In this document: positions 34,128-42,969 of the stretch, one piece after another | How the letters are laid out: each line of letters opens with the position of its first letter | Numbering within the stretch: position 1 is the stretch's first letter | Assembly (NCBI GenBank): GCA_902571525.1 | Contig: CACGCL010000002.1 | Span: forward strand, 1-64,000 | Source of the DNA: an uncultured Pelagibacteraceae bacterium | GTDB taxonomy: Bacteria > Pseudomonadota > Alphaproteobacteria > Pelagibacterales > Pelagibacteraceae | Length of the DNA stretch: 64,000 nt | Direction: 5' to 3' | Position numbers and translations under genes: made by a program | Notes under the pieces: model-generated | Told to the model about the DNA's origin: nothing | Databases searched by the model: none | The model's input: only the letters and a program-made list of their open reading frames with translations

Positions 34128-35024
34128 ATGGAAATATATATAAAAATATTTGAAGTTATTTTTCCTGTTTTTTTTGTTATTGGTATTGGTTATTATATAG
34201 GGAAAAAAAACCCAAAATTTGACACTAATTTTATAACCAATTTTGCAGGAAATATTGGTACTCCTGCAATGATTTTTTATACCGTTACCACCACAGGTAT
34301 TACTTTAAATATTTTTATAAGCTATTTTGTTTATGCAGTCTTAATGATTGCTGGCTTTGCAGTTATCGGTTTAATTTTACTTTCTTTTCTTAAAAAAGAC
34401 CTCAGTATGGAATTACCCCCATTAATACTTCCTAATACTGGTAATATGGGTGTTCCAATCTGTCTTTTTGCATATGGAACACAAGGTTTAGGTGTTGCTT
34501 CAGCTGTCGCCTCAGTTATAATCCTGTTCCATTTTACCTTAGGTGTTTTTTTAGCAAAAAAAAAATTTTCACTTGATATTCTTATTAAAAGTCCACCAGT
34601 TTATGCAATAATTATATCTGTTTTTTTCTTATATTTTGAAATCAAAACTCCAATATTTTTAGAAAACACTACGTTTTTATTAACCTATGCAACTATTTTT
34701 TTAGTTTTAATGGCTTTAGGTGTTGCATTAACACGATTTAAATTTTCTTTAAAAAACTCGGTTATAATGTCTCTTTGTAGAGTTCTTTTAGGACCTATAA
34801 TAGCTTTTGCTATTATTTATTATTTTAAACTATCTGGTCTAGCTGCAGGTGTATTACTTATACAAAGCGCAATGCCTAGTGCTATATTGAATTATTTAGT
34901 TGGAAGTATGTACTCACCAAAAAAAATTGTCGATAATATTGCTAGCACCATAGTGATATCAACCTTAATGTCATTTATAACAATTCCAATAGTTGTATTC
35001 TTTGCTTTAAAATACTTCAATTAA
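34128..35024 (+). CDS. AEC (auxin efflux carrier) family transporter
   Basis: FFVIGIGYYIGKK; LPNTGNMGVPICLFAYG; AMPSAILNYL. Confidence 0.9.
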   Translation: MEIYIKIFEVIFPVFFVIGIGYYIGKKNPKFDTNFITNFAGNIGTPAMIFYTVTTTGITLNIFISYFVYAVLMIAGFAVIGLILLSFLKKDLSMELPPLILPNTGNMGVPICLFAYGTQGLGVASAVASVIILFHFTLGVFLAKKKFSLDILIKSPPVYAIIISVFFLYFEIKTPIFLENTTFLLTYATIFLVLMALGVALTRFKFSLKNSVIMSLCRVLLGPIIAFAIIYYFKLSGLAAGVLLIQSAMPSAILNYLVGSMYSPKKIVDNIASTIVISTLMSFITIPIVVFFALKYFN

Positions 35025-35042
35025 TCTATATTTTCATAATAT

Positions 35043-35897
35043 ATGAAAGCTATAACTTTCAATCTTTTAGCATGGGTGATGCTACCCATAATGGATGGTT
35101 TTGCTAAATACTTAAGTTATGAACTTCCAGTTCTTCAAATCACTTGGGCTAGATATTTTTTCACAGTGTTGTTTACTTTTCCTTTAATGTTTTTTTTCTT
35201 TAAAAAGTATTTGGTATGGACTGACAAACCAAAATTGCAATTAATCAGAGGTTTAATCTTATTAACCGCAAACATATGTTTTTTTTACTCAATTTCAGTC
35301 ATTTCGCTTCCTAAAGCATTGACACTTGCATTTGTTGCTCCTCTAGTCGTAACTGCTTTCTCTCCTATTTTTTTGGGTGAGACAGTAGGCTACAGAAGAT
35401 GGACTGCAGTTATAATTGGATTTATAGGATCCTTAGTCGTTATTAGACCAGGTTTTGTAGAAATAAATCCAGCAAGTTTAGCAGCACTTGGAACTGGTAT
35501 TATGTATGGTTTTTATTTGATAATTACTCGTAAGCTTAGTACTTCAGATAACCCATTGTTAACTTTATTATTAACAGGTGTAGTAGGGGCCATTATCGCT
35601 ACAACATTCATGCCTTTTGTTTGGGTTTCTCCAACTTTTAATCAATGGTCTATAATGGCAGCAATTGGTTTATTTGCGTGCATAGGTCATCTTTTTATTA
35701 TTTTGTCTTTGAAATATGCTGATGCATCCAAATTAGCACCGTTTAGTTATTTCGAGATAGTAACTAATATCATTATTGCTTATTATATCTTTGGTGATTT
35801 TCCTGATAGTTGGACTTTTTTAGGCTTATTTATTATAGTTTTTAGTGGAATATATATTTCTAGAAGAAAGAATATTTTTAAGAACATTAAAATATAG
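35043..35897 (+). CDS. DMT/EamA family transporter
   Basis: 10-TM; PIMDGFAKYLSYELPVLQITWARYFF; IGFIGSLVVIRPG. Confidence 0.9.
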   Translation: MKAITFNLLAWVMLPIMDGFAKYLSYELPVLQITWARYFFTVLFTFPLMFFFFKKYLVWTDKPKLQLIRGLILLTANICFFYSISVISLPKALTLAFVAPLVVTAFSPIFLGETVGYRRWTAVIIGFIGSLVVIRPGFVEINPASLAALGTGIMYGFYLIITRKLSTSDNPLLTLLLTGVVGAIIATTFMPFVWVSPTFNQWSIMAAIGLFACIGHLFIILSLKYADASKLAPFSYFEIVTNIIIAYYIFGDFPDSWTFLGLFIIVFSGIYISRRKNIFKNIKI

Positions 35898-36326
35898 GTA
35901 AATTTAGTTTACTAATTATTAAAGTTTTACTTTAATATTGATTTATAAACTATTGTTTTTATTAAATTTATTATTTTATTTTAATTTGATAAATTTGAAT
36001 ATAATAAATTAAGTAATAGTACTAATAAATTAATTTTGTTATTTACTGATATTATAAAAACAATGAAATATATGACTTTTTCAGCAAAAATATCGTTTGC
36101 AAAACATAAAATGGAGTTTTCAAAAAGTGTTGAAATTGTAAAATAGTAGAGGAATGCAGTATTTGAATATGCCATTTAAACGAGCTTAGAAGGGTCAAAT
36201 TTAAGCAAATTGTTAAATATGGTACAACTAAAGGGTGAAATATAATAATTTCTTTCAATAATAGAAAATTGATAAATAATTGTTGATTTTATTAGCTTTT
36301 TTAACCATTATATCAACTAAAAAAGG

Positions 36327-36596
36327 TTAAATTTGAATTTTTTCAGACCTTAATAAACTTACTTTTTTTTTTATCCCACCTCTGCCAGAATAGCCACCAA
36401 GGCCTCCATCAGACCTAATTACTCTATGACAGGGTATTTTGGGGGCATATGGGTTCTTAGCGCAGGCACTTGCCACAGCACGCGCCGCTTTTGGTTTATT
36501 TATAGCTATCGCAACATCTTTATATGTTTTAACTGATCCTTTGGGGATCTTTTTGAGATATTTCCAGACTTTAATTTGAAATTTAGTACCTTTCAT
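36327..36596 (-). CDS. MGMT/alkyltransferase-like protein, single-domain (start at 36596; AGGGG Shine-Dalgarno 8 nt upstream)
   Basis: FQIKVWKYLKKIPKGSVKTYKDVAIAINKPKAARAVASACAKNP...IPCHRVIRSDGGLGGYSGRGGIKKKVSLL; PCHRV active-site motif present. Confidence 0.88.
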   Translation of the reverse strand: MKGTKFQIKVWKYLKKIPKGSVKTYKDVAIAINKPKAARAVASACAKNPYAPKIPCHRVIRSDGGLGGYSGRGGIKKKVSLLRSEKIQI

Positions 36597-36785
36597 GAGA
36601 AAAACCCCTGTTTCTCTGCACTTTTTACGGTGCAAAGAACAGTAGTTTTGGCACGTCGTTTTATGCGCTACCGCCATGCCTTCCGCCCTACGATTTTAGC
36701 GCTACTCCGTAAGACTTTCTGCCCCCTGGGCTTGGTCCTCTCGGCCTTTCCCCAGTCGGCCAGTTAAGGGTTGCCCCTTAATTAA
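36597..36785 (-). ncRNA. Candidate structured RNA / 5' leader of the alkyltransferase-like gene; family not recognised
   Basis: GC-rich block in AT-rich flanks; hairpin TTAAGGG-GCAA-CCCTTAA (36764-36781), GGCC/GGCC hairpin whose loop CTGGG can pair with downstream CCCAG, GCGCTA/TAGCGC (36665-36670 with 36697-36702), TGCAC/GTGCA (36617-36621 with 36630-36634). Confidence 0.5.
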
Positions 36786-36799
36786 ATAAACATAACAAA

Positions 36800-36820
36800 T
36801 GATACTGGTTGTATGTATCA
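36800..36820. repeat. Dyad TGATAC-N9-GTATCA
   Basis: Read directly; 6-bp inverted arms between the GC-rich block and the recombinase gene. Confidence 0.5.
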
Positions 36821-36904
36821 CTTTTTGATTGATTTAAAGGTCCCATGTGGATTGTGTTAATAACTTTCGTTGTTGACAAAGTATTTTTTATAATATATTA
36901 CTAA

Positions 36905-36923
36905 TGATAATTAATTGTTATCA
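36905..36923. repeat. Dyad TGATAA-N7-TTATCA just upstream of the recombinase ATG
   Basis: Read directly; 6-bp inverted arms 12 nt before ATG at 36935. Confidence 0.5.
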
Positions 36924-36934
36924 ATAGTAATTAT

Positions 36935-37888
36935 ATGAATGAACTGACAACAGACCTAAAATCGCTTCATGAAGCAACTTTAAATAACCTCAAAAGCTCT
37001 AAAGCAAACAACACTTTAAGAGCATATAAATCAGACTTTAAGGATTTTGGAGCTTTTTGTGCTAAGCATGGTTTAAATTCCTTACCATCAGAGCCTAAAA
37101 TTGTTTCTTTATACCTAACCCATCTTTCTAAAAATTCAAAAATTAGCACTTTAAGAAGAAGATTAGTTTCAATTAGTATGGTGCATAAACTCAAAGGTCA
37201 TTACTTAGATACAAAACATCCAATCATTGTTGAAAACTTAATGGGAATAAGAAGGGTAAAAGGAAGTATTCAAAAAGGAAAAAAACCTATATTAATCAAT
37301 CATTTAAAATCTATAATTAATGTAATAAATGAACAAAAAATTGAGGATATCAAGAAGTTTAGAGACAAATCAATTATATTAGTTGGCTTTGGAGGTGGAT
37401 TTAGACGAACTGAGTTAATTTCAATCGATCATGAAGATTTAGAATTTGTACCTGAGGGTCTCAAAATCACTATTAAAAGATCAAAAACCGATCAATTCGG
37501 TGAAGGAATGATTAAAGGTCTACCCTACTTCACTAATGAAACTTATTGTCCAATTGTCAATCTTAAAAAATGGTTAGAAATTTCTAAAATTAAATCTGGA
37601 CCTATTTTTAGAAGATTTTCTAAAGGTTTGTCTCTGACAGAGAAAAGATTAACCGACCAATCAGTAGTTTTATTAATGAAAGAATATTTAAATTTAGCAG
37701 GTATTGAGAATAAAAATTTTGCAGGTCATAGTTTGAGATCTGGTTTTGCAACTGTTGCTGCAGAATCTGGCGCTGATGAACGTAGTATTATGGCAATGAC
37801 TGGTCACAAAACAACACAAATGGTTAGAAGATATATAAGAGAAGCAAATATTTTTAAAAACAATGCATTAAGTAAACTTAAAATTTAA
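36935..37888 (+). CDS. Tyrosine-type site-specific recombinase/integrase
   Basis: Catalytic set: GFGGGFRRTEL (R), HSLRSGFAT (HxxR), GHKTTQMVRRYIR (H...Y). Confidence 0.93.
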   Translation: MNELTTDLKSLHEATLNNLKSSKANNTLRAYKSDFKDFGAFCAKHGLNSLPSEPKIVSLYLTHLSKNSKISTLRRRLVSISMVHKLKGHYLDTKHPIIVENLMGIRRVKGSIQKGKKPILINHLKSIINVINEQKIEDIKKFRDKSIILVGFGGGFRRTELISIDHEDLEFVPEGLKITIKRSKTDQFGEGMIKGLPYFTNETYCPIVNLKKWLEISKIKSGPIFRRFSKGLSLTEKRLTDQSVVLLMKEYLNLAGIENKNFAGHSLRSGFATVAAESGADERSIMAMTGHKTTQMVRRYIREANIFKNNALSKLKI

Positions 37889-38565
37889 ATTTTATTTAAT
37901 GTTTCTTTATAATCAAAAATATTCATAAATTCTTTATGATTATGGTAATAGTCTTTAAACTTTAGTTTACTAAAATCATTAATATCTAATTTTAATAATC
38001 TTTTATTTTCAGAAATCTGTATCACAGCCACGCCAAAATCTATTTGAGATGTAAAAATATTAAGATTACTTTTAGTTCTTAATTCAACAATAGCTTTCCA
38101 AACATCACCATTCCATGATGCTCTATATCTTGGCACGGCTTGTTGCGCTAAAGATCTAGGTAAACAATCATGAACTAATATAAAACCATTTTTGTTTAAT
38201 ATTTTAAGAGAATTATTTATATCTTTAAGTACTTGTGAATAATGATGAAGTCCATCTATAAAGATAATATCAAAATTATTTTCGTTTTGATCGAAGAATT
38301 GATCGCTATTTGATCTAATAGTACCACCTTCAATAGGATCAACTCCTATTTTATTATCAATTTTGATTTTAGAGAAAGATTGGTTTTTGTCACATCCAAT
38401 TTCTAAATAATCTTTGAAATTATATTTATCAATAATATGTTGTATTAAATCCCATCTATATATATCTGATGGAAATTCTAATTTTAATTTTTTATTAAAT
38501 GTTTCAACAAATAAAAAATAATAAATCCTGTTAATTAACATTTTTATCATATTTAATTTTTCCAT
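37885..38565 (-). CDS. Class I SAM-dependent methyltransferase
   Basis: DYLEIGCDKNQSFSKI, FDIIFIDGLHHYSQVLKDI, LVHDC. Confidence 0.8.
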   Translation of the reverse strand: MEKLNMIKMLINRIYYFLFVETFNKKLKLEFPSDIYRWDLIQHIIDKYNFKDYLEIGCDKNQSFSKIKIDNKIGVDPIEGGTIRSNSDQFFDQNENNFDIIFIDGLHHYSQVLKDINNSLKILNKNGFILVHDCLPRSLAQQAVPRYRASWNGDVWKAIVELRTKSNLNIFTSQIDFGVAVIQISENKRLLKLDINDFSKLKFKDYYHNHKEFMNIFDYKETLNKI

Positions 38566-38570
38566 TAGCC

Positions 38571-39452
38571 TTAATATAAAAATACGTAAAGTTTTGAAAT
38601 GTACAAAATTATTGATAAAATACGCAATAAATTTTTAAAAGATTTATTAAATTTCAATTTTATAATATTAATAAAAAATCTTTGTAAATAATCAAAAAAA
38701 TTGACAAGTATTTTTTTATATAAATTAAAAAAATTAGTTTTTTTTTTATAATATATATATTCAGAAATCTTATGAATTATTGATAACTTACAGTTTTGTA
38801 AAAAAGAACTATCTACAGATAGACCTTGCAAATGTATCATTTTGGACTCAGGTATTTCTATAATTGACTTATTCTTTTCTATAGTTTTGTCACATAAATC
38901 ATTATCTTCGAAATACATAAATAAATCTTTATCAAAACCACCTATTTCATCAAAAAAATCTTTTTTGATCAAAAAAGCACAACCCACTGCAAATTGGTAG
39001 CAGGTATTGCCCTCAGCTTTTTGGTGATTCAAAATATTTTTCTTATATATCTTTTCTCTATTAAAATAGGAAATACTGCCATTACTTCTTCTGTTATTAC
39101 TATTATCGTATAAAGCAGGAGCTAAGATTCCGATATTCTCATAATTAAAATAAGCCTTGTACAAAATCTCAATAGAAGCACTTTCAACCAAAATATCTGG
39201 ATTTAAAATAAGAATAAATGGTGTTTTACTTTCTGATACACCTAAATTGTTGCCCTTTCCATATCCTAAATTTTTAATTGTTTTTATATACTTTATATTT
39301 TCAATTCCTTCCACTAGTAAACTAATTTCATCAGATTTTGAATTATCTACAATAATTGTTTTAAATTTACTTATTTCAGATAAATTTTTTTGGATCAATT
39401 TGTAGCTATTAAAGCAAACAATTATAAGTGTTATGTCATTATAAATATTCAT
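38571..39452 (-). CDS. Glycosyltransferase family 2
   Basis: LIIVCFNSYKLI, NLGYGKGNNLGVSESKTPFILILNPDI, GGFDKDLFMYFEDNDLC. Confidence 0.92.
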   Translation of the reverse strand: MNIYNDITLIIVCFNSYKLIQKNLSEISKFKTIIVDNSKSDEISLLVEGIENIKYIKTIKNLGYGKGNNLGVSESKTPFILILNPDILVESASIEILYKAYFNYENIGILAPALYDNSNNRRSNGSISYFNREKIYKKNILNHQKAEGNTCYQFAVGCAFLIKKDFFDEIGGFDKDLFMYFEDNDLCDKTIEKNKSIIEIPESKMIHLQGLSVDSSFLQNCKLSIIHKISEYIYYKKKTNFFNLYKKILVNFFDYLQRFFINIIKLKFNKSFKNLLRILSIILYISKLYVFLY

Positions 39453-40459
39453 TTGGTATTAAACAACTTAACCCATTCTTTTTTTATCTTATTAAAATGA
39501 TATTTTTTTGAACTCTTAATTGAATTATTTACATATTTATTTTTATTAAATTGGTCTTTGTTTATCAATTCTAAGATTTTAAATGATAAAGATTTATAAT
39601 CTTTTACGATCAAGCCATTATAATTATTTTTAATTATATCTTTCAATACAGTTTCGCCAAAAGTTATAACAGGTAAACCACATGCATTAGCTTCTATTGC
39701 GTTAAGACAAAATGTTTCATCGTATCCAAGACATATCATACCTAAAGATGTTTCGTATGTTCTTTTCAATTTATCCTTTTTGACCCTTCCTAAAAAAATT
39801 ATATTATATTTTTTGTGATAATTTTTTAATTTTCTAAATTTACTTTTGTCAATGCCAAAAATAAATAATTTGGTTTTTTTATTTTTTGGATAAATATAAT
39901 TCACCCATATATCTAATGTCTCTTTTAACCCTTTTTCTCTCTGTACAGACCATATAAAATTATTTTTTCTTTTATAGTTATATTTGTTTACAATGAATTT
40001 ATCTGACAAGAAATTAGGTATAATAATTTTTTTATTAAAAAAATATAAATTTGACGTCTTTCTTTCAAGATATTTACTTACAAAAACTGCAGTTATCTTA
40101 TTTTTCAGAATTGATAACAATTTTTTTTTTCTTAAAGCTTTTTCAATAGCCAAAGTATTGTGCATCCATAATATTTTTCTTGAATTTCTAAATAAATTAA
40201 AAATATTTGGATCATTAGAACTTACTATATAGTCGAAATTATAATTATAATTTTCTTTCTTTAATTTAGATATTGGTAGATTAGTTAAATTTTTTCTTTT
40301 AATGACTTTTTTACATATGGTCGAAAGATAAATATTATAATCTCTAGATGAAAGATTTTTGCATAGTTCTACATTAAGAGTTTCTATGCCACCTAACTTG
40401 CCATTACTTATTGAATTTAAATCAAATTTTATTGGACAGTGGAATAATATATTCATCAA
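39449..40459 (-). CDS. Glycosyltransferase family 4
   Basis: GGIETLNVELCKNL; GYDETFCLNAIEANACGLPVITF. Confidence 0.88.
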   Translation of the reverse strand: MMNILFHCPIKFDLNSISNGKLGGIETLNVELCKNLSSRDYNIYLSTICKKVIKRKNLTNLPISKLKKENYNYNFDYIVSSNDPNIFNLFRNSRKILWMHNTLAIEKALRKKKLLSILKNKITAVFVSKYLERKTSNLYFFNKKIIIPNFLSDKFIVNKYNYKRKNNFIWSVQREKGLKETLDIWVNYIYPKNKKTKLFIFGIDKSKFRKLKNYHKKYNIIFLGRVKKDKLKRTYETSLGMICLGYDETFCLNAIEANACGLPVITFGETVLKDIIKNNYNGLIVKDYKSLSFKILELINKDQFNKNKYVNNSIKSSKKYHFNKIKKEWVKLFNTK

Positions 40460-41748
40460 TTAAAAAGTCTTAATAACACAGGTCTCTTAAGAATCTTTTT
40501 GTTTTTTTTTAATGATTTTAGAAAATTATCTGAATTAAGTTGTTTAGTTTTATGAGTAATAATCACTATAGATGCAGTTTTAAGTTTATTGTCAGGTATT
40601 TGTATCATTCTTTGAATCGATATTTTGTTTTCTGCTAAACCTTTTGTTATTTCAGAAAGTACACCAGGTTTATCTTTAACCTCAAACCTTAGATAAAGAG
40701 AATTTTCGTAGTTTTTTATATTAAATGGAGAGATAAGTTTCCTTTTGTCACTAGAAGCTCCTAATGGATTTTTAATATTACCTCTTAAGATAGAAAGAAG
40801 ATCTGACATTAATGCAGACGATGTAGGTCCAGGTCCAGCACCCTCTCCTTGTAATATGCTTTCACCTACAGGTTTACCTTCTAATATAACCGCATTCATA
40901 ACACCATCTACATTACCAATATAGCTTTTCTTTTTAACTAAACACGGATGAACTCTTTCAAATAATTTGTAGTTTATGATCTCTGTTATGCCTAGTAATT
41001 TTATTTTCAGATTTAATTGATTTGCTATTTCAAAATCTTTTGGTTCAATAAATTCAATACCCTCCATAAGTAGATTATTTCTAGAAATTTTCTTTTTAAA
41101 AGCTAGAGAAGATAAAATTCTTACTTTTGCCAAAGTATCGTAACCGTTTATATCTAATTTTGGATCACCAGGCTCTGCATATCCTAAAGATTGTGCTTTT
41201 TTTAATACATTTTTAAAATTATCATTTGTCTTGTCCATCTCTGATAAAATATAATTACATGTACCATTTAATATTCCATAAACTTTTGTAATTACATTTG
41301 TTGATAATCCTTCTTTAACAGTTCTTAATATTGGTATTCCACCTCCTACAGATGCTTCAAATTCAAGATTTACTTTTTTGTCTTCTGCAATTTTGCTTAA
41401 ATAATCACCATGTTTTGATATTAATGCTTTATTAGGTGTTATTACGTGTATTTTATTTTTGAGTGCTTTTTCAACAATTTTTTTCGATATACCATCTGAT
41501 TGACCAATACATTCAAATAAAATATCTATTTTTTTACAATTTAAAATTTTAAACGGATTTTTGTAAAAAATTTTTTTATTAATCTTATATTTTCTTTTTT
41601 TATTTTTATTTTTAGCAGATATAGCTACAACATTTATATCTTTACCAGTTAGTAATTTTATCTCTTTTTTTTTATGTTTTAGTTCGTTTAAAAGATAATT
41701 TCCAATTTGGCCTAATCCCACAACAGCAATATTTATATCATTTTTCAT
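40456..41748 (-). CDS. hom: Homoserine dehydrogenase with C-terminal ACT domain
   Basis: VGLGQIGNYLL, EASVGGGIPILRTVKEGLSTN, GILNGTCNYIL, GEGAGPGPTSSA. Confidence 0.96.
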   Translation of the reverse strand: MKNDINIAVVGLGQIGNYLLNELKHKKKEIKLLTGKDINVVAISAKNKNKKRKYKINKKIFYKNPFKILNCKKIDILFECIGQSDGISKKIVEKALKNKIHVITPNKALISKHGDYLSKIAEDKKVNLEFEASVGGGIPILRTVKEGLSTNVITKVYGILNGTCNYILSEMDKTNDNFKNVLKKAQSLGYAEPGDPKLDINGYDTLAKVRILSSLAFKKKISRNNLLMEGIEFIEPKDFEIANQLNLKIKLLGITEIINYKLFERVHPCLVKKKSYIGNVDGVMNAVILEGKPVGESILQGEGAGPGPTSSALMSDLLSILRGNIKNPLGASSDKRKLISPFNIKNYENSLYLRFEVKDKPGVLSEITKGLAENKISIQRMIQIPDNKLKTASIVIITHKTKQLNSDNFLKSLKKNKKILKRPVLLRLFN

Positions 41749-41915
41749 TTGTTTATGTCAGGATAATCTTTTTCTAAACCTTTATTCTCTATTAACATTT
41801 TAAACTCATCAAATGTTAAATCTTCGTTAATATCAAATTTAATAGACTTATTTTCAGAGTTATTGTTACTACATGATAATAAAATTGTTAAAATAAATAG
41901 TAATAAAATTCTCAT
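41745..41915 (-). CDS. Small lipoprotein, 56 aa (not in ORF track): MRILLLFILTILLSCSNNNSENKSIKFDINEDLTFDEFKMLIENKGLEKDYPDINK
   Basis: Complete ORF read from the minus strand; lipobox LLSC; stop TGA overlaps hom ATG (ATGA); start overlaps argC stop. Confidence 0.75.
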   Translation of the reverse strand: MRILLLFILTILLSCSNNNSENKSIKFDINEDLTFDEFKMLIENKGLEKDYPDINK

Positions 41916-42934
41916 TAAATTAAACCCTCTTCGATTTTAAAGCCAAATTTAATATTTAAATTCTGTATCGCTTGACCTGCACCACCTTTTATCAAATTAT
42001 CTATAGCAGATAGTATCACTAATTTATTACTATCATTTGTTTCACAAATCGAAATATCACAATAGTTAGTATTTATTACATTTTTAGTGCCAATAAGCGT
42101 ATTTTTTTTGTAAATACGAATAAACCTATGCTTTTTATAAAATTTTATCAAAAAATTTAGGATTTTTTTAGTGCTTATTGTCCCTTTTTTTTCAACATAT
42201 ATTGTAGATAAGATTCCTCTGAACATAGGTAAAATATGAGGAGTAAAATTAAATTTATTCTTATTTGATAAGTAAGAAAGCTCCTGACTAATTTCAGCAT
42301 TATGTCGATGATTAGGTATTCCATAGGCACTTAAAGATTTATATAAATTTATTTTTTGTGCTTTTTTTAAAATCCCTCTACCCGCACCTGAATATCCAGA
42401 TTTTGAGTCAATTATAACTTTATTTTTTTTTAAATATTTACCTTTAAATAAAGGATAGAGCGGAACAATAATTGAGGTTGGATAACAACCTGGGCATGCA
42501 ATAATCTTTTTATCTTTTATTTGTTTTTGATTTAATTCAGATAAGCCATATGCACATTTATTTAATAATTTTTCAGATTTATGTTTAATTTTATAAAATT
42601 TTTGATAAGTACTTGCGTTTTTTAATCGAAAATCAGCTGATAAATCTATTAGTATATTTTTTTTATTTAAATTATTTGCAATTGCTTGACTTTGTCCATT
42701 AGGTAAAGCTGTAAAGATTACATCTACTTCTTTAAAGTATTTATAGTCAATCTTAATAATTTTTGGCAAATTATATTTTTTTAATTCTTTATCATAAAAA
42801 TATATATTTTTGCCAATTGAAGAATTACCGCAAAGAAATTTTATATTTATATATTTATGATTACATAGAAGTTTAACAAGTTGCACTCCTATGTAACCTG
42901 TGGATCCTGCGACTAAAACATTAAGTTTGTTCAT
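41915..42934 (-). CDS. argC: N-acetyl-gamma-glutamyl-phosphate reductase
   Basis: VAGSTGYIGVQLVKLL, CPGCYPTSIIVPLYP, HRHNAEISQEL. Confidence 0.95.
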   Translation of the reverse strand: MNKLNVLVAGSTGYIGVQLVKLLCNHKYINIKFLCGNSSIGKNIYFYDKELKKYNLPKIIKIDYKYFKEVDVIFTALPNGQSQAIANNLNKKNILIDLSADFRLKNASTYQKFYKIKHKSEKLLNKCAYGLSELNQKQIKDKKIIACPGCYPTSIIVPLYPLFKGKYLKKNKVIIDSKSGYSGAGRGILKKAQKINLYKSLSAYGIPNHRHNAEISQELSYLSNKNKFNFTPHILPMFRGILSTIYVEKKGTISTKKILNFLIKFYKKHRFIRIYKKNTLIGTKNVINTNYCDISICETNDSNKLVILSAIDNLIKGGAGQAIQNLNIKFGFKIEEGLI

Positions 42935-42969
42935 ATTGGTTATATTAACAGTTGATATTTAAAAAGATA

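Noticed and set aside
35898-36326. 430-bp AT-rich gap with minus-strand ORFs 35981-36175 and 36052-36258
   Set aside because: Low-complexity overlapping ORFs in two frames with no RBS or domain; treated as non-coding spacer. A weak TTTAACC/GGTTAAA hairpin near its end may be a terminator but is unproven.
36597-36677. Extended N-terminus of the alkyltransferase-like ORF (MAVAHKTTCQNYCSLHRKKCRETGVFL...)
   Set aside because: The Cys/His-rich extension is atypical for MGMT proteins, and a strong AGGGG SD is positioned 8 nt before the internal ATG at 36596. Kept only as an alternative reading of the GC-rich block.
36576-36767. 63-aa plus-strand ORF across the GC-rich block
   Set aside because: No recognisable domain and no evident RBS; the palindromic structure and minus-strand GNRA loop favour RNA or leader function over coding.
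36597-36785. tmRNA, RNase P RNA, SRP RNA or integron attC identity for the GC-rich block
   Set aside because: No TTCGA T-loop/CCA or tag frame, no GGAAAGUCC P4 motif, no SRP tetraloop motif, and no GTTRRRY/RYYYAAC pair found by eye. A covariance-model search is still needed.
31249-40459. Prophage or integrative element spanning the recombinase and glycan genes
   Set aside because: No structural phage, transfer or replication genes, and no direct repeats of the tRNA-Glu 3' end seen by eye.
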